Shown here piece by piece: positions 18,669-27,367 of a stretch of 64,000 nt of DNA. This stretch comes from Paraburkholderia phytofirmans PsJN. GTDB taxonomy: Bacteria; Pseudomonadota; Gammaproteobacteria; Burkholderiales; Burkholderiaceae. Position 1 is the stretch's first letter. Each line of letters begins with the position of its first letter. The DNA lies in NCBI RefSeq assembly GCF_000020125.1, contig NC_010681.1, positions 2,604,001-2,668,000 of the forward strand. Reading direction: 5' to 3'. Below the pieces are notes generated by a model that had not been told where the DNA came from, did not search any database, and worked only from the letters and a program-made list of their open reading frames with translations. Both the position numbers and the translations under genes were made by a program.

Positions 18669-19862
18669 ATGGAAGGCTTTATCACAGACTGGTTGAATCT
18701 GGCGATTCGCTGGTTTCACGTCATCGCCGCGATTGCATGGATCGGCGAATCGTTTTATTTCGTCGCGCTCGACAACAGCCTCAAACCGCCAACGGACCCG
18801 AACCAGCGCCGGCGCGGCGTGTTCGGCGAACTGTGGCACGTGCACGGCGGCGGCTTCTACAACATGCAGAAGTACACCGTCGCGCCGCCGGAAATGCCGG
18901 ACGATCTGCACTGGTCGAAGTGGCCGTCGTACACCACCTGGCTGTCGGGCTTCGGTCTCTTTACCGTGCTGTATCTGTTTTCGCCGAGCACTTACCTGAT
19001 CGACAAGAACGTGCTGGATATGGGACCGGTGGTCGCCGTCGCCTCGGCGCTCGGCTTCCTCGCAGCCGGCTGGATCGTGTACGACTCGCTGTGCCGCATT
19101 CTCGGCAACAAGGACAAGGTGCTCGGCATCTGCGTCGGCGTGTATGTGCTGATCGCGGCGTGGCTCGCATGCCATATCTTCGCGGGCCGCGCGGCTTACC
19201 TGATCATGGGCGCGATGCTGGCAACGATCATGTCGGCCAACGTGTTCTTCGTGATCATTCCGGGCCAGCGCAAGATGGTCGACGCGATGCTCAAGGGCGA
19301 GACGCCGAACCCGATCTACGGCAAGCGCGGCAAGCAGCGCTCGGTGCACAACACGTATTTCACGCTGCCGGTGGTGTTCGCGATGCTGTCGAACCACTAC
19401 GCGATGACCTATACGCATCCGTACAACTGGGCCGTGTTGCTGGTCATCATGCTGGCCGGCGCGCTGATCCGTCAGTTCTTCGTGATGCGTCACCGTGGCC
19501 AGGTGTTGTGGTATCTGCCGCTGGTCGGCATCGCGCTGATGTTCGGCGCCCTCTTCTGGACGATGCCGAAGCCCGTCGTGCCGCAAGCACAAGCTGCGAA
19601 CGCGCCGGTGGTCCGTGTGGCCGATATCGCGCCGGTGCTGCAACAGCGCTGCGTGGCGTGCCACTCCGCGCATCCGACGATGATGGGTAGCGCCCCGGCC
19701 GGCGTGCTGTTGGATACGCCGGATGAGATCTCGCAGAACGCACAGCGGATCTATCAGCAAGCCGTGACGTTGAAGGCCATGCCGCTCGGTAACGTGACGC
19801 ACATGACGGACGACGAGCGGATGAAGATCGCAGCGTGGTTCCAAGGTGGCGCAGTGAAGTAA
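18669..19862 (+). CDS. puuD: Membrane-bound urate hydroxylase/oxidase PuuD with C-terminal cytochrome c domain
   Basis: Oxidises urate to 5-hydroxyisourate, passing electrons to a c-type heme instead of making H2O2 as uricase does. 397 residues: about eight transmembrane helices in residues 1-300 (DUF989 region, with conserved WIGESFYF and WHVHGGGFYNMQKY), then a periplasmic cytochrome c domain. The heme site is CVACH at residues 328-332 with a probable axial Met near the C-terminus. Start ATG at 18669 follows GGAGGAG. No soluble uricase gene is present, so this is the pathway's urate oxidase. Confidence 0.95.
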   Translation: MEGFITDWLNLAIRWFHVIAAIAWIGESFYFVALDNSLKPPTDPNQRRRGVFGELWHVHGGGFYNMQKYTVAPPEMPDDLHWSKWPSYTTWLSGFGLFTVLYLFSPSTYLIDKNVLDMGPVVAVASALGFLAAGWIVYDSLCRILGNKDKVLGICVGVYVLIAAWLACHIFAGRAAYLIMGAMLATIMSANVFFVIIPGQRKMVDAMLKGETPNPIYGKRGKQRSVHNTYFTLPVVFAMLSNHYAMTYTHPYNWAVLLVIMLAGALIRQFFVMRHRGQVLWYLPLVGIALMFGALFWTMPKPVVPQAQAANAPVVRVADIAPVLQQRCVACHSAHPTMMGSAPAGVLLDTPDEISQNAQRIYQQAVTLKAMPLGNVTHMTDDERMKIAAWFQGGAVK

Positions 19863-19868
19863 TCATCG

Positions 19869-19889
19869 GGCCGGGCGTGTTGCCCGGCC
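19869..19889 (+). terminator. Hairpin directly after puuD
   Basis: 8-bp stem GGCCGGGC / GCCCGGCC with a 5-nt loop, 7 bp after the stop. The T tract is poor, so termination may rely on the stronger element just downstream. Confidence 0.5.
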
Positions 19890-19913
19890 TTGCCATGGAT
19901 AGATCAAGAAAGC

Positions 19914-19945
19914 GGGCTTTTCGCGCGAGCGGGAAGCCCTTTTTT
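19914..19945 (+). terminator. Terminator downstream of puuD
   Basis: GGGCTT (19914-19919) pairs with AAGCCC (19934-19939), followed by TTTTTT (19940-19945). Together with the preceding hairpin it ends the uraH-puuD transcript. Confidence 0.55.
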
Positions 19946-20228
19946 GTCTGGCGGTCGTGAGGTCGATGAGGCAAACAGATTCATATCGTTTGTCGCCCAA
20001 GGGCTGCAAACGAATCCGTAGTCGTTGCCTTGTGAGATTCCATAGAACTGGCCTCTGCCAAATTGGCGCCTTGAGAAGCTACAAATCAGTAACCCTCGTG
20101 CGCATGGAATCGCTTGCCAGTGACGATATAAGCGTCTTCGAGGGTCTGGCCAAGGCAATGGGCCACGACCCAAAGTCCGCCGCGCGCGGACTAAACGCTC
20201 AACGACCGCAGTACATCCACCAAAACAA
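19946..20228. other. Non-coding spacer between puuD and allA
   Basis: Between two convergent transcripts. Somewhat lower GC than its surroundings. Open frames on the plus strand (e.g. around 19957-20457) have no ribosome site and run into the antisense of allA; I see no gene. Confidence 0.5.
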
Positions 20229-20259
20229 AAGCCCACAGCACTCATCATGCTGTGGGCTT
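20223..20259 (-). terminator. Intrinsic terminator of the puuE-uraD-alc-allA operon
   Basis: Perfect 12-bp arms AAGCCCACAGCA (20229-20240) and complement (20248-20259), 7-nt loop; on the minus strand it is followed by TTTTG then TTTTG. It lies 38 bp past the allA stop. Confidence 0.8.
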
Positions 20260-20297
20260 CTTCACGTCGACCTGAACGCTACGTCAAAGCAAAATAC

Positions 20298-20810
20298 TCA
20301 AACAACGACCGCGCTCAACGCATCTTCAGTGAGCCACAACGACTCCGTGAGGTCCTGCTCATTAAGATTAAGTCCATCGCCGCCACGATCGACGACGATA
20401 AAGTCGCTCACGTCGCCCAACGCGATCAGCGGATGGTGCCAGACGCCCTTCGCGTAGTTCACGCCCTGCCAGCCGCTCGTCACGAACGCGCGAATCTTCG
20501 ACGCGTCCAGTTCGCCCGCCGGCGCCACGACCACCAGATACGGCTTGTCGTTCAGCGGCACGAACGCCTGGCTGCCAAGCGGATGCCGCTCGAGCATCTT
20601 CACTTCGAACGGCAGCATGCGTGGCTGTCCGCGAAACAGGTTGACGAGCGTGCGGCCGTTCTCGTCGGTGACGTCCACTTTCGCGAGATCGTGAAAGCGG
20701 ATCGTCGTGCCGAGGTTGATCGGAATCTGCTTCGCGCCTTCGAGTTCGATCACGTCGCCGAACGCGACGAACGCTTCTTTCGTCAACGGTTCGATCGCAA
20801 GCGTTTTCAT
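20298..20810 (-). CDS. allA: Ureidoglycolate lyase
   Basis: Cleaves ureidoglycolate to glyoxylate and urea, the last step of the pathway. 170 residues, a cupin-fold family of this length. Recognisable blocks are [14 protein letters not shown] near the N-terminus, [20 protein letters not shown], and the metal/active-site region [10 protein letters not shown]. It starts at 20810 with the ATGA overlap on the allantoicase stop, indicating translational coupling and the correct start. Last gene of the operon. Confidence 0.92.
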   Translation of the reverse strand: MKTLAIEPLTKEAFVAFGDVIELEGAKQIPINLGTTIRFHDLAKVDVTDENGRTLVNLFRGQPRMLPFEVKMLERHPLGSQAFVPLNDKPYLVVVAPAGELDASKIRAFVTSGWQGVNYAKGVWHHPLIALGDVSDFIVVDRGGDGLNLNEQDLTESLWLTEDALSAVVV

Positions 20811-21820
20811 GATGCGAGCGTGCCCCACAAACGCAGACGCGACACGCCGCCGTCCGGAATGATGTTAAACCGCACGTGCGTCACTGGACCCAGCGCCGCG
20901 ATTTCGCTTTCGAAATAGTGCTGGTTGTCCATCTTCAGCTTCTGTTCGCCAAGCAGCACCGGCCAGAACATGGCCTGCGTGATCAGCGAGCTGTCCGTGC
21001 CGCCCGTCACGTACGCGGCCTGAATCGAGCAGCGGTCCGGAAAGTTGCCCTTGAAGTGCGCCGTATCGACTTCGATCTTTTTGATCACGCCCGGCTGCGC
21101 CAGTGCGACGATCGCCCAGTCGTTGCCCGGTTCGCGACGGCGGCGTGTTTCCCAGCCGTCGCCCATGTTCACGCCACGGCCCGGCATCAGGATCGTCGAC
21201 GCAGCGCCGAAGTGCTGGTTGTTCGCCGCGACCAGGTATGCGCCGTTTTCCATCGCAGCCAGATCGAATTGCTCCGTGCGGCTAGCGCCGGCCCAATCGA
21301 CTTGCGGTTGACCATACACACGCAGACGCGCGATACCGCCGTCCGGGTAAATGTTCACGCGCAGATGCGTGTACGCGTTCGCGTCGCTGACTTCATGGTA
21401 GTGGTGGCTGTTGCCTTGCAACGTGGTCGACGGCACGATTTCGGTCCATTGCGTCGACTGGTTCGGTGCGCCGTCCACCACGCGCGCGGCTTCCACCGAC
21501 GCCGCCGGCGGGAAGTTGCCCGTAAAGTGGCTGGTGTCGAGGTCGAGTCCCTTGATCACGCCCGGACGCGCCAGTTTCACGACGCACCAGTCATAGCCGT
21601 TGGCGCGCTTGCGGCGCGTTTCCCAGCCGTCCATCCACTTGCCGTTGTCGTCGTACTTGCCCGGAATGAAGACGGCCGGCTCCGGATTCAGCATGCGTTC
21701 CTTCGGTGCGAAGAAATCGTCGCTGGCCTCGAGCGCCTGCGCGCCCAGACGCGGGTCCGCCAGATTCACATAGCGGCGCGTGAATTCCGGTGCGTTGGGG
21801 TCGAGAATCGGGAGTGCCAT
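20807..21820 (-). CDS. alc: Allantoicase
   Basis: Hydrolyses allantoate to ureidoglycolate and urea. 337 residues made of two homologous jelly-roll repeats, seen here as paired blocks: [23 protein letters not shown] / [27 protein letters not shown], each followed by a DTxHFxGNFP segment. Both repeats are intact. The stop overlaps allA by 4 nt. It begins about 76 bp after uraD in the same direction. Confidence 0.95.
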   Translation of the reverse strand: MALPILDPNAPEFTRRYVNLADPRLGAQALEASDDFFAPKERMLNPEPAVFIPGKYDDNGKWMDGWETRRKRANGYDWCVVKLARPGVIKGLDLDTSHFTGNFPPAASVEAARVVDGAPNQSTQWTEIVPSTTLQGNSHHYHEVSDANAYTHLRVNIYPDGGIARLRVYGQPQVDWAGASRTEQFDLAAMENGAYLVAANNQHFGAASTILMPGRGVNMGDGWETRRRREPGNDWAIVALAQPGVIKKIEVDTAHFKGNFPDRCSIQAAYVTGGTDSSLITQAMFWPVLLGEQKLKMDNQHYFESEIAALGPVTHVRFNIIPDGGVSRLRLWGTLAS

Positions 21821-21896
21821 CTTTGTCTTCCTTAGTGTTAGTCAGTGCTGAAAAAACGTTTCGTTTCGAGTCCAGCGACGCGCAGTCTGTAAAACC

Positions 21897-22418
21897 TTAC
21901 GCGTCGATCAGGTCGTCGAGCCGGAAACGTGCGATGCGGTAGATTTGATCCAGGCTCGCGCGCAGTTCGTCGGCGCGGCTATTGTTCACGCGCGCCTCGA
22001 AGTTCGCGATGATGCCGTGACGGTCATACCCGCGCACGGCGAGAATGAACGGGAAGCCGAATTTCTCGCGATACGCGGCGTTCAGCGCGAGCAGTCTGTC
22101 GAACTCTTCCTGCGTGCATTGCGCGAGGCCGGCGCCGCTCTGCTCACGCGTGGATTCGGCGGTCAGTTCGCCGCGCACCGCGGCCTTGCCGGCGAGCTCC
22201 GGGTGAGCGTTGATCAACGCCAGTTGCTTCTCTTCGCCTGAAGTCTCGACGATATTCGACATCTTGCGATGCATATCGTCGATGCTGGCGAAAGGCCGTT
22301 GCTGCGCGGCGATTTCCGCGACCCACGACGAGTGCTCGAAAATGCCCGACAGCGCTGCGACGAACGCGTCGATCGAGGTGCTGTTGAGTTGGTCCAGAGT
22401 GTATTGCATCGCCTTCAT
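21897..22418 (-). CDS. uraD: OHCU decarboxylase
   Basis: Converts 2-oxo-4-hydroxy-4-carboxy-5-ureidoimidazoline to (S)-allantoin. 173 residues, all-helical family. The substrate-binding features are present: NAHPELAGK with the catalytic His, SxEQSGAGL (here TREQSGAGLAQC), and YREKFGFPFILAVRG. The start at 22418 overlaps the puuE stop (ATGA), giving translational coupling. Confidence 0.95.
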   Translation of the reverse strand: MKAMQYTLDQLNSTSIDAFVAALSGIFEHSSWVAEIAAQQRPFASIDDMHRKMSNIVETSGEEKQLALINAHPELAGKAAVRGELTAESTREQSGAGLAQCTQEEFDRLLALNAAYREKFGFPFILAVRGYDRHGIIANFEARVNNSRADELRASLDQIYRIARFRLDDLIDA

Positions 22419-23365
22419 GCCGCAGCCCCGCGGTTGTTTTGTTGATAAGGATGATGTTCGCGCCAGTGGCGCGCAATATCGACGCGCCGCGTGACCCACA
22501 CGCGATCGTGCTGTTCAATATGGTCGAGGAAACGTTGCAGCGCGCGGAAACGCCCGGGGCGTCCGAGCAGACGGCAGTGCATGCCGATAGAGAGCATCTT
22601 GGGCGCTTCGTCGCCTTCTTCGTAAAGCACGTCGAACGCGTCGCGCAGGTAGGTGAAGAAGTGGTCCGCGGTGTTGAAGCCTTGCGGGCTCGCAAAGCGC
22701 ATGTCGTTGGTGTCGAGCGTGTACGGCACGATCAGTTGCGGCACTTTCGCGCCGCCTGTCACGTCCACGTCCATCCAGAACGGCAGATCGTCGCCGTAGT
22801 AATCCGAGTCGTACAGGAAACCGCCGTATTCAGCGACCAGACGCCGCGTGTTGGGACTGTCGCGGCCGGTGTACCAGCCAAGCGGACGCTCGCCCGTCAC
22901 CCGCTCGATGGCTTCCATGCCGAGGCGCATGTGCTCCGCCTCTTTCTCCGGCGCCATGTCCTGATAGTGTATCCAGCGATAACCGTGGCAAGCAATCTCA
23001 TGCCCGAGTTCGACGAAGGCGCGCGCGAGTTCCGGATGCCGTTCGACCGCCATGCCGACGCCGAACACCGTGAGTGGCAGCTTGCGCTTCTCGAATTCGC
23101 GCAAAATGCGCCAGACGCCCGCGCGCGAACCGTATTCGTAGATCGACTCCATGCTCATGTGACGCGCCGGAAAAGACGCGGCGCCGACGATTTCCGACAG
23201 AAACTGCTCCGAGCCGGGATCGCCATGCAACACGCAGTTTTCACCGCCCTCTTCGTAGTTCAGAACGAATTGCACCGCGACACGCGCTCGACCCGGCCAG
23301 TTTGCCTGCACCGGGTGGCGGCCGTAGCCGATCAGATCGCGTGGGTAGTTCGGGTCGAGTGGCAT
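22415..23365 (-). CDS. puuE: Allantoinase PuuE (polysaccharide-deacetylase fold)
   Basis: Cofactor-independent allantoinase converting (S)-allantoin to allantoate, 316 residues. It belongs to the NodB/polysaccharide deacetylase superfamily rather than the zinc amidohydrolase allantoinases. Diagnostic blocks are RDLIGYGRHPVQANWPG, VLNYEEGGENCVLHGD, EYGSRAGVWRILREF and HEIACHGYRWIHYQDM. First gene of puuE-uraD-alc-allA, so its upstream region (23366-23460) must carry the operon promoter. An inverted ACGTAAA/TTTACGT pair lies there at 23391-23397 and 23443-23449. Confidence 0.95.
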   Translation of the reverse strand: MPLDPNYPRDLIGYGRHPVQANWPGRARVAVQFVLNYEEGGENCVLHGDPGSEQFLSEIVGAASFPARHMSMESIYEYGSRAGVWRILREFEKRKLPLTVFGVGMAVERHPELARAFVELGHEIACHGYRWIHYQDMAPEKEAEHMRLGMEAIERVTGERPLGWYTGRDSPNTRRLVAEYGGFLYDSDYYGDDLPFWMDVDVTGGAKVPQLIVPYTLDTNDMRFASPQGFNTADHFFTYLRDAFDVLYEEGDEAPKMLSIGMHCRLLGRPGRFRALQRFLDHIEQHDRVWVTRRVDIARHWREHHPYQQNNRGAAA

Positions 23366-23604
23366 GGTTTGACGAATGCGTGGTGATGGTACGTAAAATT
23401 CGCGTGTAACTCATATGACATGCACATGAGGTTGTGCTTGAGTTTACGTGCGGCATGCGAAATGACTCATGCGAGCGCTAGCGAAACCGCGCCGGAAAAA
23501 GCACGGACAGCATCAGAAAAAGCCTTTCAGGCAGCCCGCGCCGAGTTGGACCAGTGTAGCGAAAACACCCGGGTGCGCCCATACACCCGGGCAGATAGTG
23601 CGTG

Positions 23605-24471
23605 TCAGACTGAATGTATGTGCGGCCCCGATTCTGTAGTGTTTACCCGCAATAAATCGGCCGTTCCCGCGTTCTCCGGCGCATTTGCGGCGGAATTGAC
23701 GGTAGCGCCGCGCGCGGCGCGCGGATTCGGATCGGCGTCGGTCGGACTGAAGGACGCTAGCGCGCCGTCGTAGCGCTTGGCCAGCGGCCGCGCGTAATCG
23801 CCGCGTTTGGCCGTCGAAAGACGCAGCGCGACCAGCGCCTCGGTCCACTTCACAGCCGCCGTCACGCCCTCGATCACCGGCGCCCCGAGCGCGTCTTCGA
23901 TTTCCGCGCACAACTCGGCCATGCCCGCGCAGCCGAGCACGATCGCGTCCGAACCGTCTTCCGCGAGCGCACGCCGGCATTCGTCGAGGATGATACGGCG
24001 CGCCGCCGAGCCAGGCTTGTCGAGGTCGAGCACGGCGACGTCGGTGGCGCGCACGTTGCGGCAAAAGCGCTTCATGCCGTAGCGCTCGGCGAGGTGCCAC
24101 GCCATGCCGCACGTGCGCGCCAACGTGGTCACCACCGAGAAGCCCGGCGCCAGCACGCTGGCCGCGTGCATCGCCGCCTCGGCAATCCCGATCACCGGGC
24201 CACGCGCCAGTTCGCGCGCCGCGTAAAGGCCTGGGTCGCCGAAGCAGGCGATCACGTAGCCGTCGCAGCCTTCTCCCTCACCGGCGGCGACTTCGGCGAG
24301 CAAGCCTGGCGTGGCGAGCGCTTCGTCGTAATAGCCCTCGATCGACGGCGGTCCCATGGTCGGATTCACCGCGATGACCTCGGTGCCCGGCGCGGCGACT
24401 TCGCGCGCGCAGCGGCCCATTGCTTCCGTCATGCGCTGGGTCGTATTCGGATTGATCAGTTTGATACGCAT
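23605..24471 (-). CDS. Asp/Glu/hydantoin racemase family protein, candidate allantoin racemase
   Basis: 288 residues starting MRIKLINPNTTQRMTEAMG at 24471. The two catalytic cysteines of the cofactor-independent racemases are seen in IACFGDPGL and VLGCAGM. In this genomic setting an allantoin racemase, supplying the (S)-enantiomer to PuuE, is the most natural role; a hydantoin racemase is the alternative. About 45 residues after LRLSTAKRGDYARPL form a low-complexity tail beyond the usual ~240 residues. It is 26 bp downstream of the NCS1 permease gene, forming a two-gene operon. Confidence 0.85.
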   Translation of the reverse strand: MRIKLINPNTTQRMTEAMGRCAREVAAPGTEVIAVNPTMGPPSIEGYYDEALATPGLLAEVAAGEGEGCDGYVIACFGDPGLYAARELARGPVIGIAEAAMHAASVLAPGFSVVTTLARTCGMAWHLAERYGMKRFCRNVRATDVAVLDLDKPGSAARRIILDECRRALAEDGSDAIVLGCAGMAELCAEIEDALGAPVIEGVTAAVKWTEALVALRLSTAKRGDYARPLAKRYDGALASFSPTDADPNPRAARGATVNSAANAPENAGTADLLRVNTTESGPHIHSV

Positions 24472-24497
24472 ATCGACTCCTGTTGCGTCCGCAAAAT

Positions 24498-25979
24498 TCA
24501 GCGTGCAAGAACACGATAGAACAACGCAGCGAGGCCTGCGCCGATAAACCACGAGAAATTCGCCATGCCGTCGAGCGCGGGCACCATCACGCAGCCCACC
24601 GCGATCACGGCAGCCGGCAGCAACGCGGCGACCGCCCGGTAGTTGACGCCGTTGCGATACCAGTAAGCACCCGTCGGCGAAACGGTGTACAGATCGTCGA
24701 GAACGATCTTCTGACGCTTCACGAGGAAGTAGTCGACGATCAGGACACCGTACAACGGTCCAATGAAACTGCCGAGCACGTCGAGCGTGTAGTGGATCAC
24801 GGCCGGGTTGTTGAACAGATTCCACGGCGTGATGAAAATCGACGCCACCGCCGCGAGCATGCCGCCCATGCGCCAGCTAATGAGGCGCGGCGCAACGTTG
24901 GAAAAGTCGAAAGCCGGCGAAACGAAATTCGCGACGATGTTGATGCCGATAGTCGCGATCGTGAAAGTCAGCGCGCCGAGAATCACCGCGGTCGGATAGT
25001 CGATACGGCCAACGGTTTCGACCGGGTCGGTGATCAGTTCGCCGAACACCGGGAGCGTGGCCGCGGTCGTGATCACCGTCACCAGCGAGAAGGCCAGAAA
25101 GTTGACGGGCAGGCCCCAGAAGTTGCCGCGCTGCACGCTGCGGAAGCTCTTGCCGTAGCGCGAAAAGTCGCCGAAATTCAGCATCGGTCCGGAGAAATAC
25201 GACACCACCAGCGAGATCGCCGTGATCATCACCGGCACGACCTGCATGCCGTGATATTTGACGCCGCCCAGGTTGATGCCGATGTTGCGCCAACCTGCGC
25301 GATACACCATGTAGCCCGCGAGAATGAACATCACCAAATAGACGGCGGGGCCGGCGAAGTCGATGAACTTCTTGATGGTCTCCATGCCGTGCCAGAACAC
25401 CAGCGCCTGCAACACCCACAGCAGCATGAAGCCGGTCCAGCCGAGCGTCGAAAGCCCGAGGAAGCCGTGGTGATGAACGTCGGCGTAAGGCAGCAATTGT
25501 GGGACGAACTTCAACACGACAATCACGAGCGCGCTCGACGCCAGATAAGTCTGGATGCCGTACCACGCGACCGCGATCAGGCCGCGAATCACCGCGGGAA
25601 TATTCGCGCCGAGCACGCCGAAGGTCGCGCGGCACGCCACCGGATACGGCACGCCGTTCGCCTGGCTCGGCTTGGCGATCAGGTTGCACAACAGGTTGAC
25701 GATCGTGATGCCGACCAGCAGCGCGATCAGCACCTGCCAGCTCGTCAGGCCGAGCGCAAACAGACTGCCCGCGAATACGTAGCCGCCGACGCTGTGCACG
25801 TCCGACATCCAGAATGCAAAGATGTTGTAGGCGCCCCAGGTTTGATGCCGTAACGGCGCGAGGTCTTCGTTGTAGAGGCGGTCGCTGTAGCCTGCGGGCA
25901 TCGACGGTTCGCTGGATGCGTGGTCGTCTGCGTAAGTGGGAATTGCGGGATTGCCGGGCGCTGCACTGAACTGAGCCAT
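24498..25979 (-). CDS. NCS1 family permease, probably allantoin/hydantoin/purine importer
   Basis: Inner-membrane sodium- or proton-coupled nucleobase/hydantoin transporter, 493 residues with about twelve helices. The NCS1 N-terminal signature NEDLAPLRHQTWGAYNIFAFWMSD is intact, followed by GVPYPVACRATFGVLGANIP. GGAGGAATC precedes the ATG at 25979. Coupling to the racemase gene and location in the urate pathway favour allantoin as substrate, but the sequence alone does not decide between allantoin, hydantoin and purines. Confidence 0.9.
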   Translation of the reverse strand: MAQFSAAPGNPAIPTYADDHASSEPSMPAGYSDRLYNEDLAPLRHQTWGAYNIFAFWMSDVHSVGGYVFAGSLFALGLTSWQVLIALLVGITIVNLLCNLIAKPSQANGVPYPVACRATFGVLGANIPAVIRGLIAVAWYGIQTYLASSALVIVVLKFVPQLLPYADVHHHGFLGLSTLGWTGFMLLWVLQALVFWHGMETIKKFIDFAGPAVYLVMFILAGYMVYRAGWRNIGINLGGVKYHGMQVVPVMITAISLVVSYFSGPMLNFGDFSRYGKSFRSVQRGNFWGLPVNFLAFSLVTVITTAATLPVFGELITDPVETVGRIDYPTAVILGALTFTIATIGINIVANFVSPAFDFSNVAPRLISWRMGGMLAAVASIFITPWNLFNNPAVIHYTLDVLGSFIGPLYGVLIVDYFLVKRQKIVLDDLYTVSPTGAYWYRNGVNYRAVAALLPAAVIAVGCVMVPALDGMANFSWFIGAGLAALFYRVLAR

Positions 25980-26312
25980 GATTCCTCCTTGGAATAGGGA
26001 CCGTCGATAGCGAATCGAAGGACGTTGCATCGGCCATGCCAGTCGCGCCCACCTCGTCCGTATGAATCGAGGGTCCTGGCGCGTCTGTCCGGCCGTGCCG
26101 CGGATGTCTCCGTACTTGAAGTACTTGTGGTTATCGCACCGCCGGCAGCCGCGAAGTCCGGCGATGCGTCATTACCCGAGGTCCGTCGCCCGGCGGCGGA
26201 CAGGCGTGCACAAGCCGGCAGCGCTCGCGCCGAGCCGCCTTGCAACGCTTGATTCGTTCAGTTCAATTCAGTGCGGCGCGCACCGGCAACGGGCGCACGC
26301 CGGCCGCGTGCC
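25980..26312. other. Intergenic region upstream of the NCS1 permease
   Basis: 333 bp between the gntR stop and the permease start, with no gene. A 13-bp palindrome GTACTT-G-AAGTAC at 26112-26124, 133 bp before the permease start, is the only structure noted. No copy of the TTGTCAACAA site found near gntR is present here. Confidence 0.45.
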
Positions 26313-27053
26313 TCAGCCTGGCGCGGACTTGGTCTTCGATGAATCTCTGGCTGCACCGTTGAGTGCGCCGAACACTTCATGCAGATCGGCCGCGCCGCGT
26401 GCGGGGCGGTCCAGCATCTTCAACTCGACGCTTTGCAAATGGCGCGACATCAATGCCGCCGCCTCTTTTGCATCGCCGGCGTCGAGCGCGGCGAGAATAG
26501 CTTCGTGGTCCTCGAACGAGCATGGGCTGCGTCCGAGCGACTCGTACAGCGCGGAAATCAGCGTGGAGCGCGCTACCAGGCCGTTCAGGCAGTCGCACAA
26601 CACGGCGTTGCCCGTGAGGCCCGCCAACTCGGTGTGAAACTCGCCCGACAGACGAATCCACGCTGGAAAATCACGTGTTTCAAACGCTTTGCGTTCCCGG
26701 CCGATCATGCTGCCGATGCTCTTCAACCGCCGCATGCCGTGGCCGCTGCAGATCTTTTCGACCACCGCAAGCTCGATGATGCGACGCATCTCGAACACTT
26801 CGTGCACTTCCTGCAGCGACGGACTTGCCACGAACGCTCCGCGATTCGGTTCGAGATCGACAAGGTGGTCGGTGGCCAACTGCGCCAGCGCCTGCCGGAT
26901 CGGGCCGCGCTTCACACCGAATACTTCGCACAACTGGGCTTCTGTCAACTTGGCGCCCGGCGCGAGCCGATGCTCGAGGATCGCCGCGCGGATGCGCTCG
27001 GCGATCGCTTCGGGTTTCGAACTATTCGCAGCGGCGGAGTCTGTGTCGGACAT
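26313..27053 (-). CDS. GntR family (FadR/FCD subfamily) transcriptional regulator
   Basis: 246 residues: winged helix-turn-helix at about 18-80 (IRAAILEHRLAPGAKLTEAQLCEVFGVKRGPIRQALAQL) and a C-terminal helical FCD ligand domain with metal-binding pattern residues (DFPAWIRLSGEFH and ...DHEAILAALDAGD). Likely controls uptake and catabolism of a purine-derived compound, being next to the NCS1-racemase operon. Two palindromes with the core TTGTCAACAA, a GntR-type site, lie upstream of its start, suggesting autoregulation. Confidence 0.88.
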   Translation of the reverse strand: MSDTDSAAANSSKPEAIAERIRAAILEHRLAPGAKLTEAQLCEVFGVKRGPIRQALAQLATDHLVDLEPNRGAFVASPSLQEVHEVFEMRRIIELAVVEKICSGHGMRRLKSIGSMIGRERKAFETRDFPAWIRLSGEFHTELAGLTGNAVLCDCLNGLVARSTLISALYESLGRSPCSFEDHEAILAALDAGDAKEAAALMSRHLQSVELKMLDRPARGAADLHEVFGALNGAARDSSKTKSAPG

Positions 27054-27093
27054 GATGTTCGTCTCGGTATGTTGGTCATCATAGGATGGACAT

Positions 27094-27113
27094 AAAAATT
27101 GTCAACAATTTTT
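27094..27113. promoter_or_regulatory. GntR-type operator palindrome, proximal to gntR
   Basis: Perfect 9-bp arms AAAAATTGT and ACAATTTTT separated by CA, 41 bp before the gntR start. The core TTGTCAACAA is typical of GntR/FadR-type operators. Confidence 0.7.
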
Positions 27114-27238
27114 GCCTTGAATTTCGACAATCTTCGGGGTGAGCCCTAGCTGATATACCGCTCACATGGCCCGCGTGGCCTGTGCTGTGTCGGCATGAGT
27201 TTAATTAAGAGAGGCGGCGGCCGTCTATTGGAGGCTGG

Positions 27239-27252
27239 TTTTGTCAACAAAA
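27239..27252. promoter_or_regulatory. Second GntR-type operator palindrome
   Basis: TTTTGT-CA-ACAAAA, sharing the 10-bp core TTGTCAACAA with the site at 27094-27113. The centres are 142 bp apart, which would allow looping or control of two promoters in the 314-bp gap. Confidence 0.55.
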
Positions 27253-27334
27253 TCGGGAAGCCTTCAGGGTCTTTCTGCTGGCAAGTAGGCCGCAAACACC
27301 GACCGTTAGTTGCGTATCTGAGGGCAAAAAGAAA

Positions 27335-27346
27335 GCGGACAACCGC
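27335..27346 (-). terminator. Weak hairpin after ldcA
   Basis: On the minus strand GCGG-TTGT-CCGC is followed by TTTCTTTTT, about 25 bp past the stop. The stem is only 4 bp, so this is tentative. Confidence 0.35.
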
Positions 27347-27367
27347 CCGCCTCCTTGCTCCGCCCGT

